Assembly (NCBI GenBank): GCA_964448645.1
Contig: CAYUZY010000029.1
Location: 1 to 18,171, forward strand
DNA: 18,171 nucleotides
Direction of reading: 5' to 3'
Source: GCA-2719315 sp964448645
Lineage (GTDB): Bacteria > Bacteroidota > Bacteroidia > Flavobacteriales > Flavobacteriaceae
Numbering within the stretch: position 1 is the stretch's first letter; every line of letters begins with the position of its first letter. The notes under the pieces were generated by a model. That model had not been told where the DNA came from. It did not search any database and saw only the letters and a program-made list of their open reading frames with translations. Position numbers and translations under genes: made by a program. This document shows, piece by piece, positions 5,275 through 13,206 of the stretch.

Positions 5275-7284
5275 ATGAATAAAACATTTAGCATAAATAT
5301 AGGAGGAACAGTTTTTAATATTGATGAAGATGGATTTGAACTACTAAATAAATACTTAGAATCAATTAAATTATATTTCTCAAAAATTGATAAAGAGGGA
5401 GATATTATATCTGATATTGAACAAAGGATAGCAGAAAATTTTCTTTCAAAACTTTCAAATAAAAACAACTCAATTTCATTATTAGACGTAAAGAATATTA
5501 TCAAAATAATGGGCACATTAGATGATTTTAAAGAGATTTATGATGATGAAAATTATGAAGAAGAGACTTCTTCTTCAGATGATAAAGATTCAAAAAAATT
5601 ATATAGAAATATTAATGATAAAGTAATTGCCGGAGTCGCTTCAGGGATGAGTAATTACTTTCAGGTCGACCCGATTATTGTAAGAATTACATTCATAGCG
5701 TTATTATCTGCTGGTGGATTTGGACTCTTAGTATATATAATTTTTTGGATTGGCATTCCACCTAAAAATGGATCTGAAAATATATTAAATAAAAGATTTT
5801 ATAGGGATAAAAATGATCAAGTGATTAGTGGTGTTGCTATGGGAATTGCAAATTATTTTGGTGTAGATGTATCTATTATAAGAATATTACTTATTATAAG
5901 TATATTTTTTGGTGGCTTTGGTTTTATAATTTACTTCCTTTTGTGGTTTATTACACCTGAAGCAAATACAATGGCTGAAAAAATGAGAATGAAGGGACAT
6001 TCTCCTACTCTTGAAAACATAGAAAAATTTATTAAGGAAAAGATTAATCCAGAGAATAAAGAAGAAAGTGCTCTGATTAAGATTATTTTATTTCCCTTCA
6101 GGTTAATTGGACCTTTACTAAATGGTTTTATAAAGCTTATAGTACCTATAATTAAAGTTTTGCTAAGCATTATTCTTTTTGGATTTTCTTTAGGGATAAT
6201 ATTATTGACTGTATTTTTTGCTTTGAATCAACTAGAGATAATTGATCATATACCTTTAGATATAATAGTTTCAGATTTTCAGTTAAAATCAATAAATCTT
6301 GCTGTTATTATTAATGAAATCCCATTTGCTATTATATGTTCCTTATACATAAACTTATTTTTAACTTTAACTCTAATAATTATGATGATTACTAAATTTT
6401 TATTTAATAGACAACTAACTAAACTATCAATATCTATAACAATATTTTTTGTTTGGCTATTTGCAAGTTCATTTAATATAATATCTATACCAATAATAGT
6501 AGAAGATTGGAAAGATCAGGGTATCATTGACGAATGGATTGAAACAGGAATAATTGAAGACTACAAAAAAACTCAGACTTATACTAAAACCTTTGACATT
6601 AAAGACTTTGAAGGGATAAAAACGAGCATTCCTGCAAATATTTTAGTAAAAGAATCAGATGTTTTTTTAGTAAAAATCGATGCGACACAAAAAGAATTTA
6701 AATATTTGGCAGTAGAGAAGTCTTCAGATGATGTATTAAAAATTTATTCTAAAAAGACTAGATGGAGATGGAAAGACTGGAATAGTAGTGATAAAACTTC
6801 AATAGTTATAGAGCTACCTAATATAAATACACTCGAAACTTCTGGAGCTAGCAATACTGATATTGAGTTCTCGAGTTTAGAGGATTTAACGCTTATAGTT
6901 AGAGGAGCATCTGTTTTAGGAATAAATTCTGATATTTCTAAGTTAAACGCTAAAATATCAGGAGCTTCAAATGTTGATATTAATGGAAATATTATAGATT
7001 CAAATTTCAAAATATCAGGTGCATCGGATGTAGATGTTGAGGGAAAAGGAGAAAATTTATTAATTAGAGTTAGCGGAGCAGCAGATTTCCATGGAAGAAG
7101 ATTTATTGCAAATACAATTTCATTAATTGCATCTGGCGCATCAAGAGCCTATATTCATTCTGTAAATAGAATTAGTGTAGATGCTTCCTCAGCAAGTAAT
7201 GTCTATCATTACGGAAAAGGGAGTATCGATAATTTTAATTTATCATCTGCTGCTTCATTTAAATCTATTAATGATTTTGATTAA
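5275..7284 (+). CDS. PspC-domain membrane protein with C-terminal GIN/DUF2807 beta-helix
   Basis: This is a 669-aa protein. Residues 1-95 form a soluble, charged N-terminal region found in flavobacterial PspC proteins. Two tandem PspC domains follow (about 107-165 and 172-230), each with LYR/FYR...V(I/S)xGVAxGxxNYF and a hydrophobic hairpin ending in W. Further helices lie near 285-317, 350-376 and 384-408. The C-terminal 230 residues form a GIN/DUF2807 domain, a predicted repetitive beta-helix with (S/R)GAS-type turns at 523, 543, 562, 581, 600 and 620 and degenerate ones near 638 and 657. PspC domains are known from envelope stress systems, where they sense or regulate at the membrane. The role of the fusion is unknown; an envelope stress sensor under PadR control is a reasonable guess. 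Confidence 0.9.
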   Translation: MNKTFSINIGGTVFNIDEDGFELLNKYLESIKLYFSKIDKEGDIISDIEQRIAENFLSKLSNKNNSISLLDVKNIIKIMGTLDDFKEIYDDENYEEETSSSDDKDSKKLYRNINDKVIAGVASGMSNYFQVDPIIVRITFIALLSAGGFGLLVYIIFWIGIPPKNGSENILNKRFYRDKNDQVISGVAMGIANYFGVDVSIIRILLIISIFFGGFGFIIYFLLWFITPEANTMAEKMRMKGHSPTLENIEKFIKEKINPENKEESALIKIILFPFRLIGPLLNGFIKLIVPIIKVLLSIILFGFSLGIILLTVFFALNQLEIIDHIPLDIIVSDFQLKSINLAVIINEIPFAIICSLYINLFLTLTLIIMMITKFLFNRQLTKLSISITIFFVWLFASSFNIISIPIIVEDWKDQGIIDEWIETGIIEDYKKTQTYTKTFDIKDFEGIKTSIPANILVKESDVFLVKIDATQKEFKYLAVEKSSDDVLKIYSKKTRWRWKDWNSSDKTSIVIELPNINTLETSGASNTDIEFSSLEDLTLIVRGASVLGINSDISKLNAKISGASNVDINGNIIDSNFKISGASDVDVEGKGENLLIRVSGAADFHGRRFIANTISLIASGASRAYIHSVNRISVDASSASNVYHYGKGSIDNFNLSSAASFKSINDFD

Positions 7285-7292
7285 ACTTATTT

Positions 7293-7351
7293 TATAAAGT
7301 TTTGTCTAATTATTATGTGTATTTTAGCAAAGTTTTATTAAAAAATGATTT
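7293..7351 (+). promoter_or_regulatory. Upstream region of the ABC exporter operon, second copy of the shared element
   Basis: This covers almost all of the 60-bp gap before the ATPase gene plus its first codons. It matches 4790-4845 at 30 of the first 33 positions and again from AAAGTTT to ATGATTT. Here AAAGTTT occurs twice as a direct repeat (7296-7302 and 7329-7335), and CAAAGT (7328-7333) equals one arm of the palindrome before padR. Possible promoter parts are TTTTG (7300-7304) and TATTTTA (7320-7326). It probably contains the operon's promoter and regulatory site; the factor involved is unknown. Confidence 0.55.
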
Positions 7352-8050
7352 CAATTAAAAACCTTCATAAGTCTTATAAAATGGGGAAGAATTCTCTTCA
7401 TGTTCTTAAAGGTATTGATTTAAAGATAGAAAANNNNNNNNNNATTAGTTGCTATTATGGGTCCTTCAGGTTCTGGTAAATCAACACTTTTAAATATTTT
7501 GGGAATGCTAGATAATGCTGATAATGGAAGTTATCATTTGGATGATGTTTTGATAGAAAATCTTGATGAAAAAAAAGCAGCTAAATACAGAAATAAGTTT
7601 TTGGGATTTGTTTTTCAGTCTTTTAATTTAATTAATTATAAAAATGCTCTAGAAAATGTTGCTCTGCCATTATATTATCAAGGTCTAGCAAGAAAAGAAA
7701 GACAAAAACAGGCTTTAGAATATTTAGATAATGTAAGTCTTAAACCTTGGGCAACCCATTTACCTAGCGAACTATCCGGAGGCCAAAAACAGAGAGTAGC
7801 TATAGCTAGAGCAATGGCTTCAAGGCCTAAAGTTCTTTTAGCTGATGAACCAACAGGAGCATTAGATTCAAATACTTCGTATGAAATTATGGGTTTAATT
7901 CAAAAAATTAATAGTGAGGGTAAAACAATATTGGTTGTTACTCATGAACATGATATTGCTAAAATGTGTAAAAGAATTGTTAAACTAAAAGATGGTGTAA
8001 TTGTTGAGGATAAAAAAATTAAACAAATTATTGTAAAACAAAATGTTTAG
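7345..8050 (+). CDS. ABC transporter ATP-binding protein, MacB/LolD type (interrupted by an assembly gap)
   Basis: This cytoplasmic ATPase powers the adjacent permeases. It begins at ATG 7345 with a family-typical N-terminus (ISIKNLHKSYKMG...LKGIDLKIE), then meets 10 Ns at 7434-7443. It resumes with LVAIMGPSGSGKSTLLNILG (Walker A), Q-loop FQSFNL, signature LSGGQKQR, Walker B VLLADEPTGALDS and H-loop VVTHEHD. Taken literally, the 10 Ns shift the frame. Family alignment suggests 6 missing bases (encoding the rest of K-G-E), which restores one frame and a protein of about 233 aa. The gene is therefore treated as intact. The ATG at 7457 (inside IMGPSG) is not the real start. Its stop overlaps the permease start by 8 bp (ATGTTTAG, 8043-8050). 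Confidence 0.92.
7434..7443. other. Assembly gap (10 Ns) of unknown true length
   Basis: Ten Ns lie inside the ATPase gene just before the Walker A region. A run of exactly 10 is a common scaffolding placeholder. Reading frames before (codon boundary at 7432) and after (codon boundary at 7445) agree only if the missing length is a multiple of 3. Six bases fits the expected K-G-E-L sequence best. Confidence 0.95.
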
Positions 8051-9275
8051 TAGAGACACTTGGACAGAAATATTTGATACAATAAGTAAAAATAAACTTA
8101 GAACAATTCTTTCTGGGTTTACTGTTGCAATTGGGATCTTTATATTTATAATACTTACTGGATTTGGAAATGGATTGACTAATACATTTCAAAGTTTTTT
8201 TGGAGATGATGCTACAAATATTTTAAGAATTTTTCCAAGTAGGACTTCAAAACCTTATAAAGGTTATAAAGCTAAAAGAAGGATCGAGCTTGATAATTCA
8301 GATCTTACAGATATAAAATTAAATTTTCCTCTTTATCTTGAAGGAATTACTCCAAGAATTTCTAGAGGAGCTGTAGTTAAATACAAGAACAATTCGGATA
8401 ACTATCAAACAAGAGGAGTTGCCCCCGCTCATCAGGCTGCTGAAAAAACAATTTTGATGAAAGGAAGATTTATAAATGAGGATGATATTAAAAATAAAAC
8501 AAAATATACTGTTATTGGGCGAAGAGTTGCTCTTGATCTTTTTGGAGAAGAAGACCCTATGGGTAAATTTATTGATGTAGGAGATACCGTATTTAAAATA
8601 GTTGGTGTTTTTCAAGATTCTGGAGGAGAGTATGAAGAAAGTTATCTCTATATTCCATATACTACTAGACAGTTAATTGAAAAAGGCAATGATAAAGTAG
8701 ATCAAATAATTTTAAGTTATAAACCATCTATTGGTTATGCTGGAGCAATGGAGTTTGAAAAAAAATTACGTCTTTTTTTAAAGAATAAAAAAAGTATTGA
8801 CCCAACTGATCAAAGTGGAATTTTTATAAGAAATGTATCTGAAGATTTAAAGAGAAATCAACAGTTTGCTGGGGTTCTTCAGACAATAGTGATTTTTGTT
8901 GCTATAGGTACATTAATTGCTGGTATAATTGGAATATCTAATATTATGGTTTTTGTTGTTAAAGAAAGAACTAAAGAACTAGGAATAAGAAAGGCTTTAG
9001 GCGCGACTCCTAAAAGTGTTATTTCTATGATTCTTCAAGAATCTATTTTTATTACTATTATTTCTGGTTATTTTGGATTATTTTCTGGAATGCTTGTTCT
9101 AAGAAATATAGGAAGTGCCTTAGAGGAAGATTATTTTATAAAGGATCCTAGTATTGATCTATCTACAGCTATTATTTCTACGATAATTTTGATAATTTTT
9201 GGGGCAGTTGCAGGTTACATTCCTGCAAAAAGAGCTGCTAGTATTAAACCTATTGTTGCTTTAAGAGATGAATAG
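8043..9275 (+). CDS. MacB-type ABC transporter permease, first of two
   Basis: This 410-aa inner-membrane protein has the MacB/FtsX type-VII layout. A short cytoplasmic N-terminus (DTWTEIFDTISKNKLRT) precedes helix 1 (about 20-43), then a large periplasmic MacB_PCD-like domain (about 45-275). Three C-terminal helices follow (about 279-308, 330-355 and 375-398), with the cytoplasmic motif KERTKELGIRKALGATP between helices 2 and 3 of the core, and it ends in IPAKRAASIKPIVALRDE. Such permeases act as mechanotransmitters that drive export through a periplasmic adaptor and TolC rather than moving substrate across the inner membrane. It overlaps the ATPase and the second permease by 8 bp each, so the three are made together; the two permeases probably form a heterodimer. 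Confidence 0.93.
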   Translation: MFSRDTWTEIFDTISKNKLRTILSGFTVAIGIFIFIILTGFGNGLTNTFQSFFGDDATNILRIFPSRTSKPYKGYKAKRRIELDNSDLTDIKLNFPLYLEGITPRISRGAVVKYKNNSDNYQTRGVAPAHQAAEKTILMKGRFINEDDIKNKTKYTVIGRRVALDLFGEEDPMGKFIDVGDTVFKIVGVFQDSGGEYEESYLYIPYTTRQLIEKGNDKVDQIILSYKPSIGYAGAMEFEKKLRLFLKNKKSIDPTDQSGIFIRNVSEDLKRNQQFAGVLQTIVIFVAIGTLIAGIIGISNIMVFVVKERTKELGIRKALGATPKSVISMILQESIFITIISGYFGLFSGMLVLRNIGSALEEDYFIKDPSIDLSTAIISTIILIIFGAVAGYIPAKRAASIKPIVALRDE

Positions 9276-10545
9276 TTTAAAAATTATTTTTGATTTAGAT
9301 ACTTGGCAAGAAATTTTTAGTTCAATTTCTAAAAATAAGACTAGAACTATTATTACTGTAATTGGAGTCTTATGGGGAATCTTTATTTATATCGCATTAT
9401 CTGGAGCAGCTAAAGGTCTTGATAATGGTTTTGAAAGACAGTTTAGAAATATAGCAATGAATTCAATTGGTGTTTGGACACAAAGGACCAGTTTAGCTTA
9501 TGCTGGTTTTAAAAAAGGAAGGTCACCAAGATTAAAATTTAAAGATGCTGCAGCTTTAAAGGAAAGAGTTCCTGGCATTCAATTTATTACTCCAAGAAAT
9601 GTAAGAGGTGTTTTTGATGGAGGATTACCACCATTAGTTGTTAGAGGAAATAAATCTGAAAGTTATGCCTTATATGGAGACACACCAGAGTATGCTAGAA
9701 TTGTTGCTAAAAAAATATATGATGGTGGAAGATTCATTAATGAAAAAGATGTTGAACTTGAGAGGAAAGTATGTGTTATAGGAGAAAGGACTGTAAAAGA
9801 ATTATTTGAACCAAATGAAAACCCAATAGGAGAGTATGTTAGAATAAATCAAACATATTTTAAAGTAATTGGAGTTCATAAATTTGTTCAAGGAGGTGGT
9901 TTTGAAAGTGATGGAGATATATTTATTCCATTTACAACATTTAATAAAATGTATAATTATGGAGATAATGTAAATTTCTTTTTTCTTGCAGCATATGATT
10001 CTGAAGATCCAGTTAAGATAGAATCTCAAATTGAAGAAGCTTTAAAAAGAATTCATCAAGTTTCTCCAAAAGATGACAAAGCAATTGGTTTTATCAATTT
10101 AGGTGAAATTTTTGGTAAAATAATTGGTTTTTCAAAGGGGATGACATTTCTTTCTTTAGTTGTTGGGTTGGCTACAATTATTGCTGGTGTTATAGGAATT
10201 GGAAATATATTATTGATTTCAGTTAAAGAAAGAACTAAAGAACTTGGAATTAGAAGAGCTCTTGGAGCAACACCTTCAGAGGTTAAAACTCAGATAATTC
10301 TTGAATCAGTTTTTTTGACATTTGTATCAGGAATTTTAGGAATTATTTTAGGAGCATTGGTGCTTGCTGGAATAAATGCTGCTACTTCTGGAATAACAGA
10401 TTATCCCTATACAAACCCAACTGTTCCAATACCTTATGTTTTAGGAGTTTTATTTGTAATAATTACTCTAGGAACATTAATTGGATTAATACCTGCTCAA
10501 AGAGCAGTATCAATTAAACCTATTGAAGCATTAAGAGAAGAATAA
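9268..10545 (+). CDS. MacB-type ABC transporter permease, second of two
   Basis: This 425-aa protein has the same plan as its upstream neighbour: DTWQEIFSSISKNKTRT, helix 1 (about 26-47), periplasmic MacB_PCD domain, then three C-terminal helices with KERTKELGIRRALGATP and a final IPAQRAVSIKPIEALREE. The two permeases are clearly paralogues but diverged through the periplasmic domain, as expected for a heterodimer. This copy has a longer loop before the last helix (TSGITDYPYTNPTVPIP). The gene starts inside the stop of the first permease (ATGAATAG, 9268-9275). The export substrate cannot be predicted; in Bacteroidota such pairs are annotated as macrolide/peptide exporters on weak grounds. Confidence 0.93.
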   Translation: MNSLKIIFDLDTWQEIFSSISKNKTRTIITVIGVLWGIFIYIALSGAAKGLDNGFERQFRNIAMNSIGVWTQRTSLAYAGFKKGRSPRLKFKDAAALKERVPGIQFITPRNVRGVFDGGLPPLVVRGNKSESYALYGDTPEYARIVAKKIYDGGRFINEKDVELERKVCVIGERTVKELFEPNENPIGEYVRINQTYFKVIGVHKFVQGGGFESDGDIFIPFTTFNKMYNYGDNVNFFFLAAYDSEDPVKIESQIEEALKRIHQVSPKDDKAIGFINLGEIFGKIIGFSKGMTFLSLVVGLATIIAGVIGIGNILLISVKERTKELGIRRALGATPSEVKTQIILESVFLTFVSGILGIILGALVLAGINAATSGITDYPYTNPTVPIPYVLGVLFVIITLGTLIGLIPAQRAVSIKPIEALREE

Positions 10546-10559
10546 TTAAATTAATTTAT

Positions 10560-11708
10560 ATGAAAATTTTAAAATATTTAGGAATCGGTTTATTAGTTTG
10601 TGGTGTATTATTTGCAGCCGCATACTTTATTAAAACAAATAGTAAGAGTATAATAGAATATGAAACTCAAACTCCAAAAATTGTTTCAATAGAAAGAGAA
10701 GCAGTTGTCACAGGAAAAGTTATTCCTGAAGATGAAGTTGAGATAAAGCCTCAAATTTCAGGAATTATTTCAAAATTATATGTAGAGGAGGGGGATTTGG
10801 TAAATAATGGAGATTTATTAGCTAAAATTAAAGTTATTCCAAATGAACAAAGCTTAAATTCAGCTCAAGGAAGATTAGCTAATTCAAAAATAGTTCTTAA
10901 AAATGCTGAACTTGATTATAAAAGGAATAAGCAGTTGTTTGATAGTGAAATTATTTCAAGGCAAGAATTTGAAAATAGTCAATTAAATTATAGTAGAGCA
11001 AAACAAGATGTTTCAAATGCTAGAACGGATCTTCAAATAATAAAACTAGGATCGGCTGGAGGATCATCTATTACAAATACAAATATTAGAGCAACAGTTG
11101 CAGGCACAATATTAGAAATACCTGTAAAGGAAGGAGATCAAGTTGTAGAGAGTAATACTTTTAATAGTGGAACAACTATTGCCACCATAGCTGATCTAAA
11201 AAAAATGATATTTGAAGGTAAAGTTGATGAAGCTGATGTGGATAAGCTAATAATAGGAATGCCTCTAGAGGTTAATTTAGCAGCAATTCAGGATCAGAAA
11301 TTAGATGCAAAATTGAAGTTTATTGCACCAAAAGGAAATGAAGAACAAGGTGTTGTTCAGTTTAAGATAGAGGGAGATGTTTATTTAAAAGATTCCATTT
11401 CTGTTAGAGCAGGTTACAGTGCAAATGCTAAAATTGTATTAGAAAAGAAAGATAGTATATTAGGAATTTCAGAGGCTCTTTTACAATATGATCGTAAAAC
11501 AGAAAAGTCTTTTGTTGAAGTAATGACATCAAATCAAAAATTTGAGAAAAGAGACGTTAAAATCGGAATAACTGATGGTATTAATGTAGAGATAATTTCT
11601 GGAGTTAAAATTGATGATAAAATTAAGGTTTGGAATAAAACGGAATCTAAAAAAATAGAAGATAATGATGATAAGGGTCAGAATGAAGAAGATGATTTTG
11701 ATGATTAA
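10560..11708 (+). CDS. HlyD/MacA-type periplasmic adaptor (membrane fusion protein)
   Basis: This 382-aa protein links the MacB-type permeases to the outer-membrane channel. An N-terminal membrane anchor lies at about 5-24. The first lipoyl half (EIKPQISGIISKLYVEEGDL, 61-80) is followed by an alpha-hairpin (about 97-160), the second lipoyl half (ATVAGTILEIPVKEGDQV, 178-195) and a beta-barrel domain. The C-terminal region ends in an unusual acidic tail of about 20 residues (KIEDNDDKGQNEEDDFDD). The anchor has one cysteine (C14) but no lipobox, so the protein is membrane-spanning rather than a lipoprotein. The gene lies 14 bp after the second permease and 17 bp before tolC, within one operon. 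Confidence 0.92.
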   Translation: MKILKYLGIGLLVCGVLFAAAYFIKTNSKSIIEYETQTPKIVSIEREAVVTGKVIPEDEVEIKPQISGIISKLYVEEGDLVNNGDLLAKIKVIPNEQSLNSAQGRLANSKIVLKNAELDYKRNKQLFDSEIISRQEFENSQLNYSRAKQDVSNARTDLQIIKLGSAGGSSITNTNIRATVAGTILEIPVKEGDQVVESNTFNSGTTIATIADLKKMIFEGKVDEADVDKLIIGMPLEVNLAAIQDQKLDAKLKFIAPKGNEEQGVVQFKIEGDVYLKDSISVRAGYSANAKIVLEKKDSILGISEALLQYDRKTEKSFVEVMTSNQKFEKRDVKIGITDGINVEIISGVKIDDKIKVWNKTESKKIEDNDDKGQNEEDDFDD

Positions 11709-11725
11709 TATAGGTTAAATAAATA

Positions 11726-13153
11726 ATGATTAATAAAATGACATTAAGAACTAGTTTTATATTTTTTTTATTGCAGATTTTTTATTTAAATGCACAGAAG
11801 CAATATACTTTAGAGGAATGTGTAAACCTTGCAATTGAAAAAAACATAAGCATTAAACAATCATTAATTGATTTAGAAAATGCTTCAATTGAGAAATCAA
11901 ATGCTTTTGGAAATTTTCTTCCTCAAATTTCAGCTCAATCTCAACATATTTGGAATTATGGTTTAAGTCAAAATATTACTACAGGATTAATAGAAAATTT
12001 AACTACTCAATTTACTTCAGTTGGTTTAAATATAGGTGTAGATGTTTATAACGGCAAAAGAAATTTAAATCAGATATATAGGGCCAATTTAAATTTATTA
12101 GCAAATGAATTTAAACTACAGGATATGAAAGATGATATTGCTCTTTTTGTAGCTAATTCATATTTGCAGGTAATGTTTAATAAGGAATTATTACAAGTGC
12201 AAAAATTACAGATTGAATTGACTAGGGAGCAAATTGAAAGAACAAAAAAACAAATTTTAGCTGGTGTACTAGTTGCTTCTGACATTTTAGAATCTGAAGC
12301 GAATTTAGCTTCTCAAGAACAAGCTTTAATTCAAGCAGAAAATAATTATCGTTTATCAAAAATAAATTTAGCTCAGTCATTGTTAATTACTGATTATGAA
12401 AATTTTGATATAGCTGAAGAAAATTTAGATGTTCCAATTTCATTGATTTTAGAACAAAAGCCAAAGGCTATTTATGAAAAAGCTTTAACTTTTAGAAGTG
12501 ATGTTCAATTGGGTATAACAAATATTGAAATAGCTGAAACTGATATAAATTTGGCTAAAAGTTCATTAAAACCAAGTCTTTCTGCTTTTATTGGATATAG
12601 TGGAAGAATTACCTATTCTGATAGATTGTCTCCAAATGGAAATTTTGATGAATTTCCTGTAGGATTTGTCAAAAATACTGGAGAGATAGTTACTACTTCA
12701 GTTCCTCAAAGAAGTGTTATTGGACCTCTTTCATTTGTTGAACAATTATATAAAAATGATGGTTTAGCATATGGGCTTAGTATGAATATTCCAATTTTTA
12801 ATGGATTTTCATTAAAAAATAATGTAAAAAGATCTAGACTTAATTTAGAAAGAGTAAAAAATCAACTAGAACAAACTAAATTAGATTTAGAGAATACTAT
12901 TAATCAGGCATATAATAATGCCAAAGGAGCTTACAAATTATATGAAGCAGCACAAAAAACTGTAATTTCAAGAAAAGAATCATATCAATATGCAGAGAAA
13001 AGATTTGAGTTAGGTGCTTTAAACTCTTTTGATTTTATTCAAGCTAAACAACGTTATGAAATTTCAGTTTCCGATCTTATTAGAGCAAAATTTGATTATA
13101 TATTTAAAATAAAAGTTTTAGAATTTTATTTTGGAATCGATGTTAAAATTTAA
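11726..13153 (+). CDS. TolC family outer-membrane efflux channel
   Basis: This 475-aa protein has a signal peptide (about 1-24, ending NAQ) followed by KQYTLEECVNLAIEKNISIK, the typical beginning of TolC/OEP proteins. Two outer-membrane-factor repeats follow; both contain long amphipathic helices (about 100-210 and 365-465) and strands that build the trimeric beta-barrel. The ending SFDFIQAKQRYEISVSDLIRAKFDYIFKIKVLEFYFG matches the family's C-terminal helix. ATG 11726 is used; the ATG at 11738 (MTLRTSF) would also leave a good signal peptide. It completes a tripartite envelope exporter with the upstream ATPase, permeases and adaptor. A 10-bp-arm AT-only inverted repeat overlaps its stop. Confidence 0.92.
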   Translation: MINKMTLRTSFIFFLLQIFYLNAQKQYTLEECVNLAIEKNISIKQSLIDLENASIEKSNAFGNFLPQISAQSQHIWNYGLSQNITTGLIENLTTQFTSVGLNIGVDVYNGKRNLNQIYRANLNLLANEFKLQDMKDDIALFVANSYLQVMFNKELLQVQKLQIELTREQIERTKKQILAGVLVASDILESEANLASQEQALIQAENNYRLSKINLAQSLLITDYENFDIAEENLDVPISLILEQKPKAIYEKALTFRSDVQLGITNIEIAETDINLAKSSLKPSLSAFIGYSGRITYSDRLSPNGNFDEFPVGFVKNTGEIVTTSVPQRSVIGPLSFVEQLYKNDGLAYGLSMNIPIFNGFSLKNNVKRSRLNLERVKNQLEQTKLDLENTINQAYNNAKGAYKLYEAAQKTVISRKESYQYAEKRFELGALNSFDFIQAKQRYEISVSDLIRAKFDYIFKIKVLEFYFGIDVKI

Positions 13154-13165
13154 AATTAAATTTTA
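13144..13165 (+). terminator. AT-only inverted repeat at the end of the exporter operon (weak)
   Basis: TAAAATTTAA-aa-TTAAATTTTA is a perfect 10-bp-arm inverted repeat overlapping the tolC stop codon. With no G or C and a 2-base loop it would fold weakly and there is no clean T-tract, so it may be only a chance structure in AT-rich DNA. It also lies next to the promoter box for the following operon. Confidence 0.2.
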
Positions 13166-13167
13166 TA

Positions 13168-13175
13168 TATATTTG
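13168..13175 (+). promoter_or_regulatory. Probable promoter -7 box (TATATTTG) for the dioxygenase operon
   Basis: TATATTTG matches the Bacteroidota -7 consensus TAnnTTTG exactly and lies in the 53-bp gap between tolC and the dioxygenase gene. No good -33 TTTG is seen at the usual spacing. The expected start of transcription leaves a leader of about 25 bases. Function shifts here from export to a putative catabolic set, which favours a promoter. Confidence 0.4.
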
Positions 13176-13206
13176 AGTTTATAATTTAAATTCAAAAAAT
13201 TTAGTT

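Noticed and set aside
5262..7010. Open frames on the - strand under the PspC gene
   Set aside because: They lie antisense to a gene with clear domains, have low-complexity translations and no family features.
7457..8050. Reading the ATPase as a shorter gene starting at ATG 7457, or as a pseudogene
   Set aside because: The ATG lies within the IMGPSGSGKST segment. An intact N-terminal domain is encoded from 7345, and the break coincides exactly with the Ns.
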